Shown: positions 1 to 6,519, numbered from the stretch's first letter. The stretch: DNA of 11,513 bases from Flavobacteriales bacterium UBA4474 (GCA_002389295.1 DGOE01000005.1:1-11513); one strand, 5' to 3'. Numbers and translations are program-made. The notes: generated by a model from the letters alone, not told the origin.

Positions 1-444
1 GTTGTCGAGGTCGTGCTCTGCTGCGATCCTGCGCTCACGCGCTTGGTCCAAGCGCAGGTGGTTGGCCATGCCGCCGTACAAGGTGATGCCTGTCCCGAGG
101 CCCAAGCTGTTGGAGCGGATGCGGGAGGTGGCAAACTGGTTGGTGAACGGGTCGATGCGCTGTCCCCAATTGTAGCCGTGCGAGGCGCTGCCATTGAGGT
201 TGGGCAGGAATGCCGCTTTGGCTTCGTCTACGTCGATGTCGTTGCCCGAGAGCCCAAGCTTGCCTTGCTGTATCAGCAGGTTGTTGGCTTGCGCGTGCTC
301 TACGGCGCGGTCCAAAGTCCAGCTTGTGGTTTGGGCGCGCAGCGGCGAGGCCGCGGTCATCAATATCAGGAAGAGGGCAGTGGTGAAACGAAGGGGATCC
401 GAAGAGACCCGGGATATCGCAGGAGTGCAGGGCATGAAGGACAT
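1..444 (-). CDS. TolC-family outer membrane efflux protein, N-terminal part (runs off the window)
   Basis: This is the first 148 codons of an outer membrane channel protein of the TolC/OEP family, which forms the outer membrane duct of tripartite efflux pumps or type I secretion systems. The reading frame is open from ATG at 444 to the window edge with no stop. Residues about 21-38 are a signal peptide (FTTALFLILMTAASPLRAQ, cut before or after the Q). The mature part starts with the typical OEP opening SWTLDRAVEHAQANN, then a coiled-coil-like stretch and the 'AAFLPNLNGSASHGYNWG' type first barrel strand, as in Bacteroidota TolC proteins. A second in-frame ATG at 435 could be the real start; both keep the signal peptide. 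It lies 51 nt downstream of the OmpA-like gene on the same strand and may share its transcript, although a hairpin and a weak promoter-like box occupy the gap. Usual family length is 430-480 residues, so about two thirds are missing. The substrate cannot be inferred. Confidence 0.85.
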   Translation of the reverse strand, partial: MSFMPCTPAISRVSSDPLRFTTALFLILMTAASPLRAQTTSWTLDRAVEHAQANNLLIQQGKLGLSGNDIDVDEAKAAFLPNLNGSASHGYNWGQRIDPFTNQFATSRIRSNSLGLGTGITLYGGMANHLRLDQARERRIAAEHDLDN

Positions 445-451
445 CGCCCCG

Positions 452-459
452 CGAAAGTA
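452..459 (-). promoter_or_regulatory. Possible Bacteroidota -7 box before tolC-like gene
   Basis: On the minus strand this reads TACTTTCG, one mismatch from the Bacteroidota consensus TAnnTTTG, and ends 7 nt before the ATG at 444. No convincing TTTG -33 box lies about 19 nt upstream. It is one of several similar boxes in this window, which is the main reason to list it. Confidence 0.25.
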
Positions 460-465
460 AGGTGT

Positions 466-482
466 GTGCGCATGGTGCGCAC
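466..482. repeat. Perfect 7-bp inverted repeat between ompA-like and tolC-like genes
   Basis: GTGCGCA and TGCGCAC flank a 3-nt centre, forming a perfect GC-rich hairpin 14 nt after the OmpA-like stop codon and about 22 nt before the TolC start. No run of T follows it on the minus strand, so it is not a textbook intrinsic terminator. It could be an attenuating hairpin, an operator or chance. Confidence 0.35.
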
Positions 483-495
483 GGTAGAATTGCGC

Positions 496-1248
496 TCAGT
501 ATCGCGCGACCTCTATTTCTACCCGTCTGTTGGCCTCGTGTTGCCAGGCATAAATGGGGTCTGGGAAGAGCAGTGCATCTGCGCCACGCCCGTGGGGCGC
601 TAAGCGCGCAGGGTCAATGCCGTGTGCAGTGAGCCAGTCGACCATGACTTCAGCGCGCCTGATGCTGGCTTTGCGATAAAAGGACCGGGATTTGCGTCCG
701 TCTGCACCATTGACGTGGCCGATCACGTTGAGGTGGACGTTGGGGTTTTCGTTGAGCCAGGTCAACAGCTCCTCCGCTACGCCTAAACTCTTGGGGTGGA
801 GCCGGTCTTGGTTTCCGATGAAGTGAATGCCCAGGATGTCGGTGCGTTGTCCGGATTCTATGGCGCGCAGCTCGACGCGGATGTTGGGGTCTTTGAGTAA
901 ATCGGGGTAGAAGGACTCGGAGTGAAACATGTAGCCCGGTTTGTGGCCAATGAGCGTGTGCCTGCGGTGCGGCACAATCCGCAGGACGGTATCGGTCAAC
1001 TGGGCCCATCGTCCCGGGCGCCGGCTGTGGTACCCAAACAAGACGAGGTCGCAGGGTTCAGGTTGACCGTTTGCTTGCACCGACAGTCTGTAACTGCCGT
1101 ATTCGAGGATGGTTTCATTGGGGTCAATGGCCCGCTCGGCGTAGAACTGGGCGTTGGCGGGAAGACCCCAGGTGAGAAGGGTTGATACGGCCATGAAGGC
1201 CAGAACGATGTGGCAACATCGCCCAGGTGCGGCAAGCTGGTTAAGCAT
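496..1248 (-). CDS. OmpA-C-domain envelope protein
   Basis: This 250-residue secreted protein has a C-terminal OmpA/MotB-type peptidoglycan-binding domain and probably tethers the outer membrane or an envelope complex to the cell wall. Residues about 12-33 form a signal peptide ending ANA before QF. Residues about 40-130 are a beta-rich region I do not recognise. Residues about 131-250 hold the OmpA domain: LGIHFIGNQDRLHPKS replaces the usual FDF..STL start, then NPNVHLNVIGHVNGADG, RRAEVMVDWLTAHGIDPARL, HGRGAD and the closing ANRRVEIEV. The usual GHTD is GHVNGAD here; NRRVE with the ligand-contacting Arg is kept. The start ATG at 1248 is 16 nt after the stop of the CxxC gene, so it probably belongs to the oxidase transcript. 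The link to respiration is by position only. It lacks the N-terminal eight-strand barrel of classical OmpA. Confidence 0.82.
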   Translation of the reverse strand: MLNQLAAPGRCCHIVLAFMAVSTLLTWGLPANAQFYAERAIDPNETILEYGSYRLSVQANGQPEPCDLVLFGYHSRRPGRWAQLTDTVLRIVPHRRHTLIGHKPGYMFHSESFYPDLLKDPNIRVELRAIESGQRTDILGIHFIGNQDRLHPKSLGVAEELLTWLNENPNVHLNVIGHVNGADGRKSRSFYRKASIRRAEVMVDWLTAHGIDPARLAPHGRGADALLFPDPIYAWQHEANRRVEIEVARY

Positions 1249-1264
1249 GCCTCTAATTTACACA

Positions 1265-1489
1265 TTATTCGATGAAATTCCTCCTTTTGTAGAGTAAATA
1301 ACCGAATACGCCGAGCAAAATGTAGGGTACAGCCATGATGTACAGGATGCCCTGATTGATTCCACGCCCTACTGCACCGGCTGCTGCGCTGTCTTCGGCC
1401 ACGGCCTTGCACATGACGCATTGGCCCATCAATTCACCCACCAAAAGCAGGAGGGCAAGGGCCAAAAAACAGGGCAACAGGCGGGTCAT
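1265..1489 (-). CDS. Small CxxC membrane protein of the oxidase cluster
   Basis: This 74-residue protein has a hydrophobic N-terminal segment (residues 4-20, signal peptide or membrane anchor), then QCVMCKAVAEDS with a CxxC pair (Cys24, Cys27), a short polar linker, a second membrane helix (about 47-66, GILYIMAVPYILLGVFGYLLY) and a basic tail KRRNFIE. Its ATG at 1489 shares the final A of the TGA of the DUF420 gene, so the two are translationally coupled; an open frame continues upstream, but that part is a shadow of DUF420. The function is unknown. The Cys pair faces the periplasm if the first helix is a signal peptide, which with the Sco and DUF420 neighbours makes a role in copper or thiol handling during oxidase assembly plausible; this is inference from context. 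I have the impression that similar short proteins occur beside DUF420 in other Bacteroidota but could not check it. Confidence 0.75.
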   Translation of the reverse strand: MTRLLPCFLALALLLLVGELMGQCVMCKAVAEDSAAAGAVGRGINQGILYIMAVPYILLGVFGYLLYKRRNFIE

Positions 1490-2040
1490 CAATACGGATA
1501 ATAGGGCGAAATCATCCAGAATACGATGACTCCGGTGGCTGTCACGTAAAGCCACATGGGCATGGTGATGCGCGCGATGCGTCGGTGGCGTGTGATGTCT
1601 CCAGCGAGGCCACGGGCATAACTGAATAAGGCGAGTGGCACGATGATGGCAGAGAGCAATATGTGGCTGAGCAGGATGGTCAAGTAGACCCACCGAATGG
1701 CACCCTCCCCCCCGAATTTGGTGGAATCGGTGAGCATGTGAAATGCCACATAGCTGATGAGGAACAGGGCCGAAAGCGCCAATGCCGCGGTATTGAGGTT
1801 GCGGTGTCTCCTGACGTTTCCCTTGCGGATGGCGGCCAGTGAAAATGCCAGGCACAAGAAGGCGGAGCCGTTGAGCAAGGCATTGAGCCTGGGGAGCAGA
1901 TACACCTGTTTGAGTGTCTCTTCGGAAAGTCCTTCGGCAGGGGGAATCAGATAGAGGCCCGATACAATCAGTGGCACGGCGATGGACAGGGTCCAGACAA
2001 ACCGCTTGACGGCTCCGTCGGACGGAAGTTGTGCTTTCAT
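1489..2040 (-). CDS. DUF420 (CtaM/YozB-like) membrane protein
   Basis: This 183-residue protein has five predicted membrane helices (about 14-31, 51-70, 83-103, 117-141 and 160-178) and resembles the DUF420 family. In Firmicutes the DUF420 member CtaM (YozB) is needed for activity of heme-A-containing oxidases, so a role in maturation of the oxidase encoded just upstream is likely. Visible features are LLPRLNALLNGSAF in helix 2, RRHRNLNTAALALS before helix 3, and histidines at 79, 101, 126 and 152 near helix ends or within helices, which are candidate heme or metal ligands (inference). The ATG at 2040 overlaps the TGA of the Sco gene by 4 nt (ATGA), and its own TGA overlaps the start of the next gene by 1 nt. 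Length is normal for the family (about 150-190 residues). Confidence 0.85.
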   Translation of the reverse strand: MKAQLPSDGAVKRFVWTLSIAVPLIVSGLYLIPPAEGLSEETLKQVYLLPRLNALLNGSAFLCLAFSLAAIRKGNVRRHRNLNTAALALSALFLISYVAFHMLTDSTKFGGEGAIRWVYLTILLSHILLSAIIVPLALFSYARGLAGDITRHRRIARITMPMWLYVTATGVIVFWMISPYYPY

Positions 2041-3311
2041 GGTTGGGCAGTTCCGACGGGCGCACCGGCATTGGCCAGCAGGCCCATCATGTCATTCAAC
2101 ATCTGGTCTACATCTGAGGTTCTCGTGCCATCGTAGGTTCCCCGCAGGCGGCCCTCAGTATCTACAAGGATGATCTGGTCGCTGTGGAAGAACCCCCCTG
2201 CTGCCGTATCGCTGGGAAGGGCAGTCAGCAGATAGCCCTCTTGCAACAAGGGATAGAGGTCCGACTCGGCTCCGGTGAGGAATTTCCACACGGCGGGATC
2301 CGCGCCGAGCCGCTCGCCATATCGGCGCATCCGTTCTGGGGTGTCGTTTTTGGGGTCTACGGTGTGGCTGAGGATGCGCACCCGGTCTTCCAGCCGTTCT
2401 GACCACAGGTGGTCGTGGACGCGTGCCAGCTGCGAGCTGATGACCGGACAGATGGTGGGGCAGGCGGTGAAGAAGGCGTCTACGAGCAGCACCTTGCCGT
2501 CGACGTCGCGGTGGCTGTATTCTGCCCCGTTTTGGTCGGTGAGGGCAAATTTGGGCACTGTGTGCGCTCGGTCACCATCGGCTGGTCCGAGAAAAGGCAG
2601 CGCAGGAGCCAGGGCATGTTCGCGCCAACGGTAGGCGCGTTCTGTTTTTCGCTTTTTGAGCAAGGCGATGTCCTCCACCGCATCGCCGATTTCGTGCTCG
2701 CTGGAAGCGAGGTATTTCTGCCGCACGAAACCGCGGTCGTCCACCAACAGCAGGGTGCCGATGTTAAAAGGGTCGTCAGGATCCCGGGGGATGCCCAGTC
2801 CATCGCCAATGATGCTGTCGAGTGCGGATTGGTCACCCGTCAGGAACAGCCATTTGTCGGGATAGCGGTTGTAGCGCTCATTCTGCTGCACATAACTCCG
2901 CAGCCTTTCTGGGGTGTCGTGTGCGGCGTCGAGGGTGAGGCAGATCAGTCCGACATCGGGTTCGTCGCGGTAGCGCCAGTTGGCCCACAGCAATTGCTGC
3001 GTCAAGCGGGCGAGATAAGGGGTGGAAGCGGTGTCGGTCGTCATACAAGCCACCAACCAAAAGGTGCCTTGGAGGCTGTCGCGCGTGACCGTGCGCCCAT
3101 TTTGGTCCAGGAGGTTAAACGCCGGCATGCTGCGCGCACCCACCGGGGAGGTCACGCGCGTGCCGTCTGTTGCGAAGTAATCGAGATCGCTGAACTCGTG
3201 CTTCATCCCCTTCCCGAGGAGGACGAGCAGGAGCAAGGGGAGCCCAGGCAGGGCGGCGACGAATAGAAACCGGCGCAGGGGTCGCCGTGGTGGAGAATGG
3301 CGCTCGCCCAT
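2037..3311 (-). CDS. Tandem-domain Sco1/SenC copper chaperone
   Basis: Sco proteins deliver copper to the CuA site of cytochrome c oxidase subunit II on the periplasmic face. This one is 424 residues, about twice the usual 200-240, because it holds two Sco-like thioredoxin folds after one N-terminal membrane anchor (residues 14-32). The second fold (about 247-412) is canonical: CPTIC gives Cys284 and Cys288, followed by the SHTVDPKNDTPERMRRYGE segment and the third copper ligand His376 in FFHSDQIILVD. The first fold (about 60-215) aligns along its length (FNLLDQNGRTVTRDSLQG, LTLDAAHDTPERLRSY, LLLVDDRGFVRQKY), but has only one Cys (Cys89, ACMTTDT) and Asn183 where the ligand His should be. It should therefore not bind copper in the Sco manner. 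The gene starts 15 nt after the cox4-like stop and overlaps the DUF420 start by 4 nt. Confidence is high for the Sco family and fairly high for the tandem reading. Confidence 0.9.
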   Translation of the reverse strand: MGERHSPPRRPLRRFLFVAALPGLPLLLLVLLGKGMKHEFSDLDYFATDGTRVTSPVGARSMPAFNLLDQNGRTVTRDSLQGTFWLVACMTTDTASTPYLARLTQQLLWANWRYRDEPDVGLICLTLDAAHDTPERLRSYVQQNERYNRYPDKWLFLTGDQSALDSIIGDGLGIPRDPDDPFNIGTLLLVDDRGFVRQKYLASSEHEIGDAVEDIALLKKRKTERAYRWREHALAPALPFLGPADGDRAHTVPKFALTDQNGAEYSHRDVDGKVLLVDAFFTACPTICPVISSQLARVHDHLWSERLEDRVRILSHTVDPKNDTPERMRRYGERLGADPAVWKFLTGAESDLYPLLQEGYLLTALPSDTAAGGFFHSDQIILVDTEGRLRGTYDGTRTSDVDQMLNDMMGLLANAGAPVGTAQP

Positions 3312-3326
3312 AGGCCCAGCTGCGGT

Positions 3327-3704
3327 TTAGTGGAACATGATGTCCATCCCGTAATGCGCCAATCCTTCCGTGATCGCAATGAAGATCAGGTAGAGGATGA
3401 AGACGAAGTAGGGGAGGATCACGGCGTTGCGCAGGTTCTTGCGCTCGTCACCGAGGTGCATGAAGGACATCACGATGTAGCCTGCCTTGCACAAAGTCAG
3501 CACGATGAAGGTCCACTTGATGGCGGTCCAAGTGAAGGTCTCCGAGCGCTTGAACATCACGCCCATGCCCACTTCGATGGCCGTGATGACCGAAAGGATG
3601 ACCGTGACGAGGTAGATTTTTTTGCGAATGGCTACGCCTTCTTCTTCGCTGTGGTGGGCGTTGAGGGCGTAACTGTCGTTTACGATGAGGTCGTCGCGCT
3701 CCAT
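3327..3704 (-). CDS. Cytochrome c oxidase subunit IV-like small membrane protein
   Basis: This 125-residue protein has three membrane helices (about 28-50, 60-82 and 97-115) and matches the prokaryotic subunit IV/CyoD-type family that stabilises heme-copper oxidases. The middle of the sequence has the family pattern of a second helix ending in MSFMHLGDERKNLRNAVILP before helix 3. The N-terminus is polar (MERDDLIVNDSYALNAHHSEEEG) and lies in the cytoplasm if helix 1 runs inside to outside. I chose ATG at 3704 because the residues before it in the same frame are a frame-shifted shadow of cox3. With this start the gene begins 1 nt after the TGA of the upstream cox3 (TGACATG), indicating coupled translation. 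It is followed after 15 nt by the Sco gene. Confidence 0.85.
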   Translation of the reverse strand: MERDDLIVNDSYALNAHHSEEEGVAIRKKIYLVTVILSVITAIEVGMGVMFKRSETFTWTAIKWTFIVLTLCKAGYIVMSFMHLGDERKNLRNAVILPYFVFILYLIFIAITEGLAHYGMDIMFH

Positions 3705-3705
3705 G

Positions 3706-4716
3706 TCAGATGAGGTAGAAGAAGGTGAAAACGAATACCCAAACGAGGTCGACAAAGTGCCAATACAGGCCCACTTTCTCCACCATTTCGTAGTGCTTGC
3801 GGCGCTCCATGACCCGGTTGAGTACCAAGAAGAAGACCACGATGTTGATGATGACGCCGGAAAACACGTGGAACCCGTGGAACCCCGTGATGAAGAAAAA
3901 GAAGTTGCTGTATCCCTGTTGGGTGGCGTATTCACTGTGATTGATGCCCCCCCAATCTGCACCGAGGCCGGGGATGGGTGCGCCAAAACCAAAGTTCTCT
4001 GAGCGCGCGTTCCACAGCGTCATCATGGCGTCGCCCTCGACGAGGGTTTCATCTTCAATGTACTTGTTGAGCTTGAGGCCGTGCAGGTGGGCTTCGTGCG
4101 GGTGATCGCCGAGCTCGGTCAGCACGACATGGCCGCCCTCTTCTGAGAGGGGCACGCCCAATGGGTCCTGGAGGTGCATCTCCATGAGGTGCCCAAAGTG
4201 GTGGTCCATGTAGACGCGCTCTCCCGCTTGGAGGGTCATGTCTTCTCCGTTGGGTGCGGTGATGGTCACCTCTTTGGCCAAGTTGAAGAACCCGCCGCCG
4301 CCATGGATGAAGTGGCTCCATTCCCAGGCTTGTGAGCTCAAGAAGAAGATGCCGCCCACAATCGTCAACCCCATCCACTTCAATACGCTGGAGCGGTCGT
4401 TGCGGTGGCCGGCCTCCACAGCCAGCACCATGGTCACCGAACTCACGATCAAGATGAAGGTCATCAGGGCCACATAGGCCAAGGGATATTCGCCCTCAAG
4501 TCCTGGCAGGGCGCGAAAGGCTTGTTCACCGATGGGCCAAGGGTCTACCGCGCTCGCCCTCCAAAAGGCGTAAGCGATCAACAATCCTCCAAACGTCAAG
4601 GCGTCTGATACGAGGAAGTACCACATCATCATTTTGCCGTAGCTCACGCTGAACGGCGAGCGCCCTCCTCCCCAGAGGACGTCTTTAGAAATTGCTGCTT
4701 TTGCCTCTCCGGACAT
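3706..4716 (-). CDS. Cytochrome c oxidase subunit III, copy a, with large His-rich insertion
   Basis: This is subunit III of an aa3/caa3-type oxidase, which stabilises the catalytic subunit and proton uptake. It is 336 residues with five membrane helices (about 29-52, 78-100, 113-135, 270-300 and 316-336), corresponding to helices III-VII of the mitochondrial protein. Signatures are FFFFITGFHGFHVFSG and VGLYWHFVDLVWVFVF. The helix-III acidic residue (Glu90 in bovine) is Asp38 here, in VSDALTFGG. Between FLSSQAWEWSHF and the ITGFHG helix lies an insertion of about 130 residues (139-268); bovine Cox3 has only a short loop there. The insert contains about ten His, many clustered (DHHFGHLMEMH, DHPHEAHLH). 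By homology this loop faces the periplasm. Insertions at this place are, to my knowledge, common in Bacteroidota Cox3. The gene starts 33 nt after the other cox3 copy and ends 1 nt before cox4. Confidence 0.93.
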   Translation of the reverse strand: MSGEAKAAISKDVLWGGGRSPFSVSYGKMMMWYFLVSDALTFGGLLIAYAFWRASAVDPWPIGEQAFRALPGLEGEYPLAYVALMTFILIVSSVTMVLAVEAGHRNDRSSVLKWMGLTIVGGIFFLSSQAWEWSHFIHGGGGFFNLAKEVTITAPNGEDMTLQAGERVYMDHHFGHLMEMHLQDPLGVPLSEEGGHVVLTELGDHPHEAHLHGLKLNKYIEDETLVEGDAMMTLWNARSENFGFGAPIPGLGADWGGINHSEYATQQGYSNFFFFITGFHGFHVFSGVIINIVVFFLVLNRVMERRKHYEMVEKVGLYWHFVDLVWVFVFTFFYLI

Positions 4717-4733
4717 GACGCTGATTTGCGCCG

Positions 4734-4741
4734 CAATATTA
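4734..4741 (-). promoter_or_regulatory. Possible -7 box before cox3 copy a
   Basis: The minus strand reads TAATATTG, one mismatch from TAnnTTTG, 17 nt before the ATG at 4716 and inside the 33-nt gap between the cox3 copies. No TTTG -33 box was recognised. It may be an internal promoter or simply an AT-rich gap. Confidence 0.2.
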
Positions 4742-4749
4742 CGCCATAC

Positions 4750-5562
4750 TCAATGGACGAGGAACAGGAATGCGAACAGGTATACCCACAAGAGGCCCAG
4801 GAAATGCCAATACACGCCTCCGGTGTGCAAGCGCACCGTGTCATTGGGGTGTATTTCCCCCTTCAAAATGCGGATGCCATTGACCACGAGATAGGCCAAA
4901 CCGAGGGCGAGGTGGAAGATGTGTATGAGGATTAGGATGTACAGGTAACCCGAGGCAGAGTTGGAGGTTCGGGCCACATCGATGCTGATGTCCCTGACCA
5001 TGAGAACGTCGTCGGGCGCGAAAATTTCTCCGGTCGACGGACGGAAATTCAGGGGAACCCCATCTTGGGTAATGGTGTAATCCTTGCCCCATTCAGCAGG
5101 CCCTTTCACGAGGTTGTCGATGCTGTTCCAGCGGTAGGATTTTGCTCCCGAAGCCAATTCATCCACTGTCCAGCCCATGCCTTTTTCTTGAAGGTGCCCC
5201 CATCCGTGCAGCTGCATGACGGTAAACGCGACACCCATGGCGAAGGTGATGGCCAAGAAGATGAAGCTCGCCTGGGTGTTTCCTTGCTTCATGGACCGCA
5301 AGCTGAGCCACATGGGCAGCGAGCTCAACAAGATGAGGACATTGCTGATCCAGAGATCGCGCGGGGCTTCGATGTGCACCCAATATTGGCCCACGTTGGA
5401 GACGATGTAAGCTGAAGTGAAGCCCGCGAAGAGCATGACCACAGCAAACAAGATGAAGTACATGAGCATCTTCTTGGTGCGCTCGCGAACCGCGGGGTCC
5501 AAGCCTTCGAAGACGTCAATTTTCCCAATGGGTGCTTCCGGAGTGGTGTCGGTGGAATTCAT
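4750..5562 (-). CDS. Cytochrome c oxidase subunit III, copy b
   Basis: This is a second Cox3-family protein of 270 residues, transcribed just before copy a. It has five membrane helices (about 32-55, 71-90, 99-118, 206-228 and 248-269) and the closing signature TGGVYWHFLGLLWVYLFAFLF. The sixth-helix motif is weaker than in copy a: YLYILILIHIFHLALG in place of FFITGFHGFHVFSG. An insertion of about 80 residues (125-204) sits at the same place as in copy a but is not His-rich and shows little visible similarity to it. The acidic residue expected in the first helix is missing: the stretch reads YFILFAVVMLFAGF. A pair of cox3 genes after ctaB is the arrangement I know from Bacteroidota. Whether both products enter one oxidase is not settled by sequence. 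ATG at 5562 is 42 nt after the ctaB stop. Confidence 0.9.
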   Translation of the reverse strand: MNSTDTTPEAPIGKIDVFEGLDPAVRERTKKMLMYFILFAVVMLFAGFTSAYIVSNVGQYWVHIEAPRDLWISNVLILLSSLPMWLSLRSMKQGNTQASFIFLAITFAMGVAFTVMQLHGWGHLQEKGMGWTVDELASGAKSYRWNSIDNLVKGPAEWGKDYTITQDGVPLNFRPSTGEIFAPDDVLMVRDISIDVARTSNSASGYLYILILIHIFHLALGLAYLVVNGIRILKGEIHPNDTVRLHTGGVYWHFLGLLWVYLFAFLFLVH

Positions 5563-5573
5563 GGTCGGATGTA

Positions 5574-5581
5574 CAAGGGTA
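5574..5581 (-). promoter_or_regulatory. Possible -7 box before cox3 copy b
   Basis: The minus strand reads TACCCTTG, one mismatch from TAnnTTTG, 11 nt before the ATG at 5562 in the 42-nt gap after ctaB. No -33 partner is evident. If used, it would let the structural and assembly genes be expressed apart from ctaB. Confidence 0.22.
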
Positions 5582-5604
5582 GAACCATCGCCAGGCGCTG
5601 GGGT

Positions 5605-6492
5605 TCAGGGCATTTTGTCGAGTACGTACGTGAGTTGCACGATTGGGAGGTACAAGAAGCTCGCGAACATCAATTTGCGGGCGTCGGCGACCTCCAGGTT
5701 GCGCCACAGCCGAAAGGCGGGAACGCAGAAACCGACTCCGGCGAGCACGGCGATGACCAAGGCCGTGTCACCCACCATGGCATCGCCTCCGGGCAATGCC
5801 CAGGGCAGCAGGCTGGCGGGAATGCACAACATGGTGTAGAGCAGAATTTGGCGCGCGCTGGCCGCCGAGCGTCCTTCTTTGAAGGGCAGCATGCGGTAGC
5901 CCGCCTTGAGATAGTCCTCATGGGCCACCCACGCGATTGCCCAGAAATGGGGAAACTGCCACATGAATTGGACGGCAAACAGCGTACCGGGCTCGATGCC
6001 AAAGCGGTGCGTTGCGGCCACATAGCCGAGCATGGGGGGGATGGCCCCTGGAATGGCCCCGACCAACACGCTGAAGCCCGTGCGCGATTTGAGCGGCGTG
6101 TAGGCCAGCACGTAGCTCAACAGGGCGAGGAGCCCCAAGAGGCCCGCGCGCGTCCCGAGGTGGAACAGGGCGGCCAGACCGATGGTGCCGGCCACTGTGG
6201 ACAGGATGGCGGCTGTGCGTACCGACATTCTGCCTGTGGGCAATGGCCGGTCTGCGGTGCGGCCCATTTTGGCATCGTTGCGGCGCTCAATGATTTGGTT
6301 GAAGCCGTTGGAGGCGCCCGTCAGGAGGTATCCACCGATGGTCAACTCGAGGAAGGGCAACAGCGCAATGGTGTCTGTGCCCATGAACCAGCCCAAAACG
6401 GCGCTCAAGACGACAAATGTGCCGAGGCGCAATTTGAACAGGACGGCGATGTCCTTGAGGAGAGAGGGGGATGGCACGGTGGTGGCCGACAT
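5605..6492 (-). CDS. ctaB: Protoheme IX farnesyltransferase (heme O synthase)
   Basis: CtaB is an integral inner membrane prenyltransferase of the UbiA superfamily that adds a farnesyl group to heme B, giving heme O, the precursor of heme A for aa3 oxidases. The 295-residue length is normal. The first active-site motif is at about 61-87: SNGFNQIIERRNDAKMGRTA followed by DRPLPTGR, with Asn65, Asp73, Arg78 and Arg82. The second conserved stretch is YTPLKSRTGFSVLVGAIPGA (131-150), followed by PPMLGYVA. The heme O synthase signature QFPHFWAIAW then HEDYLKAGYRMLP is at about 179-203. Eight or nine hydrophobic segments cover the chain. The start ATG at 6492 lies 27 nt after the stop of the Wzi-like gene, with a promoter-like box between them. 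Its downstream neighbours are the oxidase subunits that need its product; ctaA (heme A synthase) is absent from the window. Confidence 0.95.
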   Translation of the reverse strand: MSATTVPSPSLLKDIAVLFKLRLGTFVVLSAVLGWFMGTDTIALLPFLELTIGGYLLTGASNGFNQIIERRNDAKMGRTADRPLPTGRMSVRTAAILSTVAGTIGLAALFHLGTRAGLLGLLALLSYVLAYTPLKSRTGFSVLVGAIPGAIPPMLGYVAATHRFGIEPGTLFAVQFMWQFPHFWAIAWVAHEDYLKAGYRMLPFKEGRSAASARQILLYTMLCIPASLLPWALPGGDAMVGDTALVIAVLAGVGFCVPAFRLWRNLEVADARKLMFASFLYLPIVQLTYVLDKMP

Positions 6493-6503
6493 GAAGCGGA
6501 TGG

Positions 6504-6511
6504 CGAAATTA
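6504..6511 (-). promoter_or_regulatory. Possible -7 promoter box for ctaB and the oxidase operon
   Basis: The minus strand reads TAATTTCG, one mismatch from TAnnTTTG, 11 nt before the ctaB ATG. It marks the functional switch from polysaccharide genes to oxidase genes, so a promoter is expected about here. A TTGG lies upstream at only about 12 nt spacing, shorter than the usual 17-20, so the -33 element is not convincing. Confidence 0.35.
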
Positions 6512-6519
6512 GGGTGACC

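Noticed and set aside
1490..2071. N-terminal extension of the CxxC gene frame up to 2071
   Set aside because: The upstream part is Arg-, His- and Pro-rich and overlaps DUF420 in another frame; the hydrophobic signal or anchor begins at the ATG at 1489.
2409..3266. 285-codon open frame on the plus strand opposite the Sco gene
   Set aside because: It is a shadow of the well-supported Sco reading frame, and its translation shows no recognisable motif.
3705..3992. N-terminal extension of the subunit IV frame up to 3992
   Set aside because: The extension is Ser/Thr-rich shadow of the Cox3 helix region; the natural start is 1 nt after the Cox3 stop.
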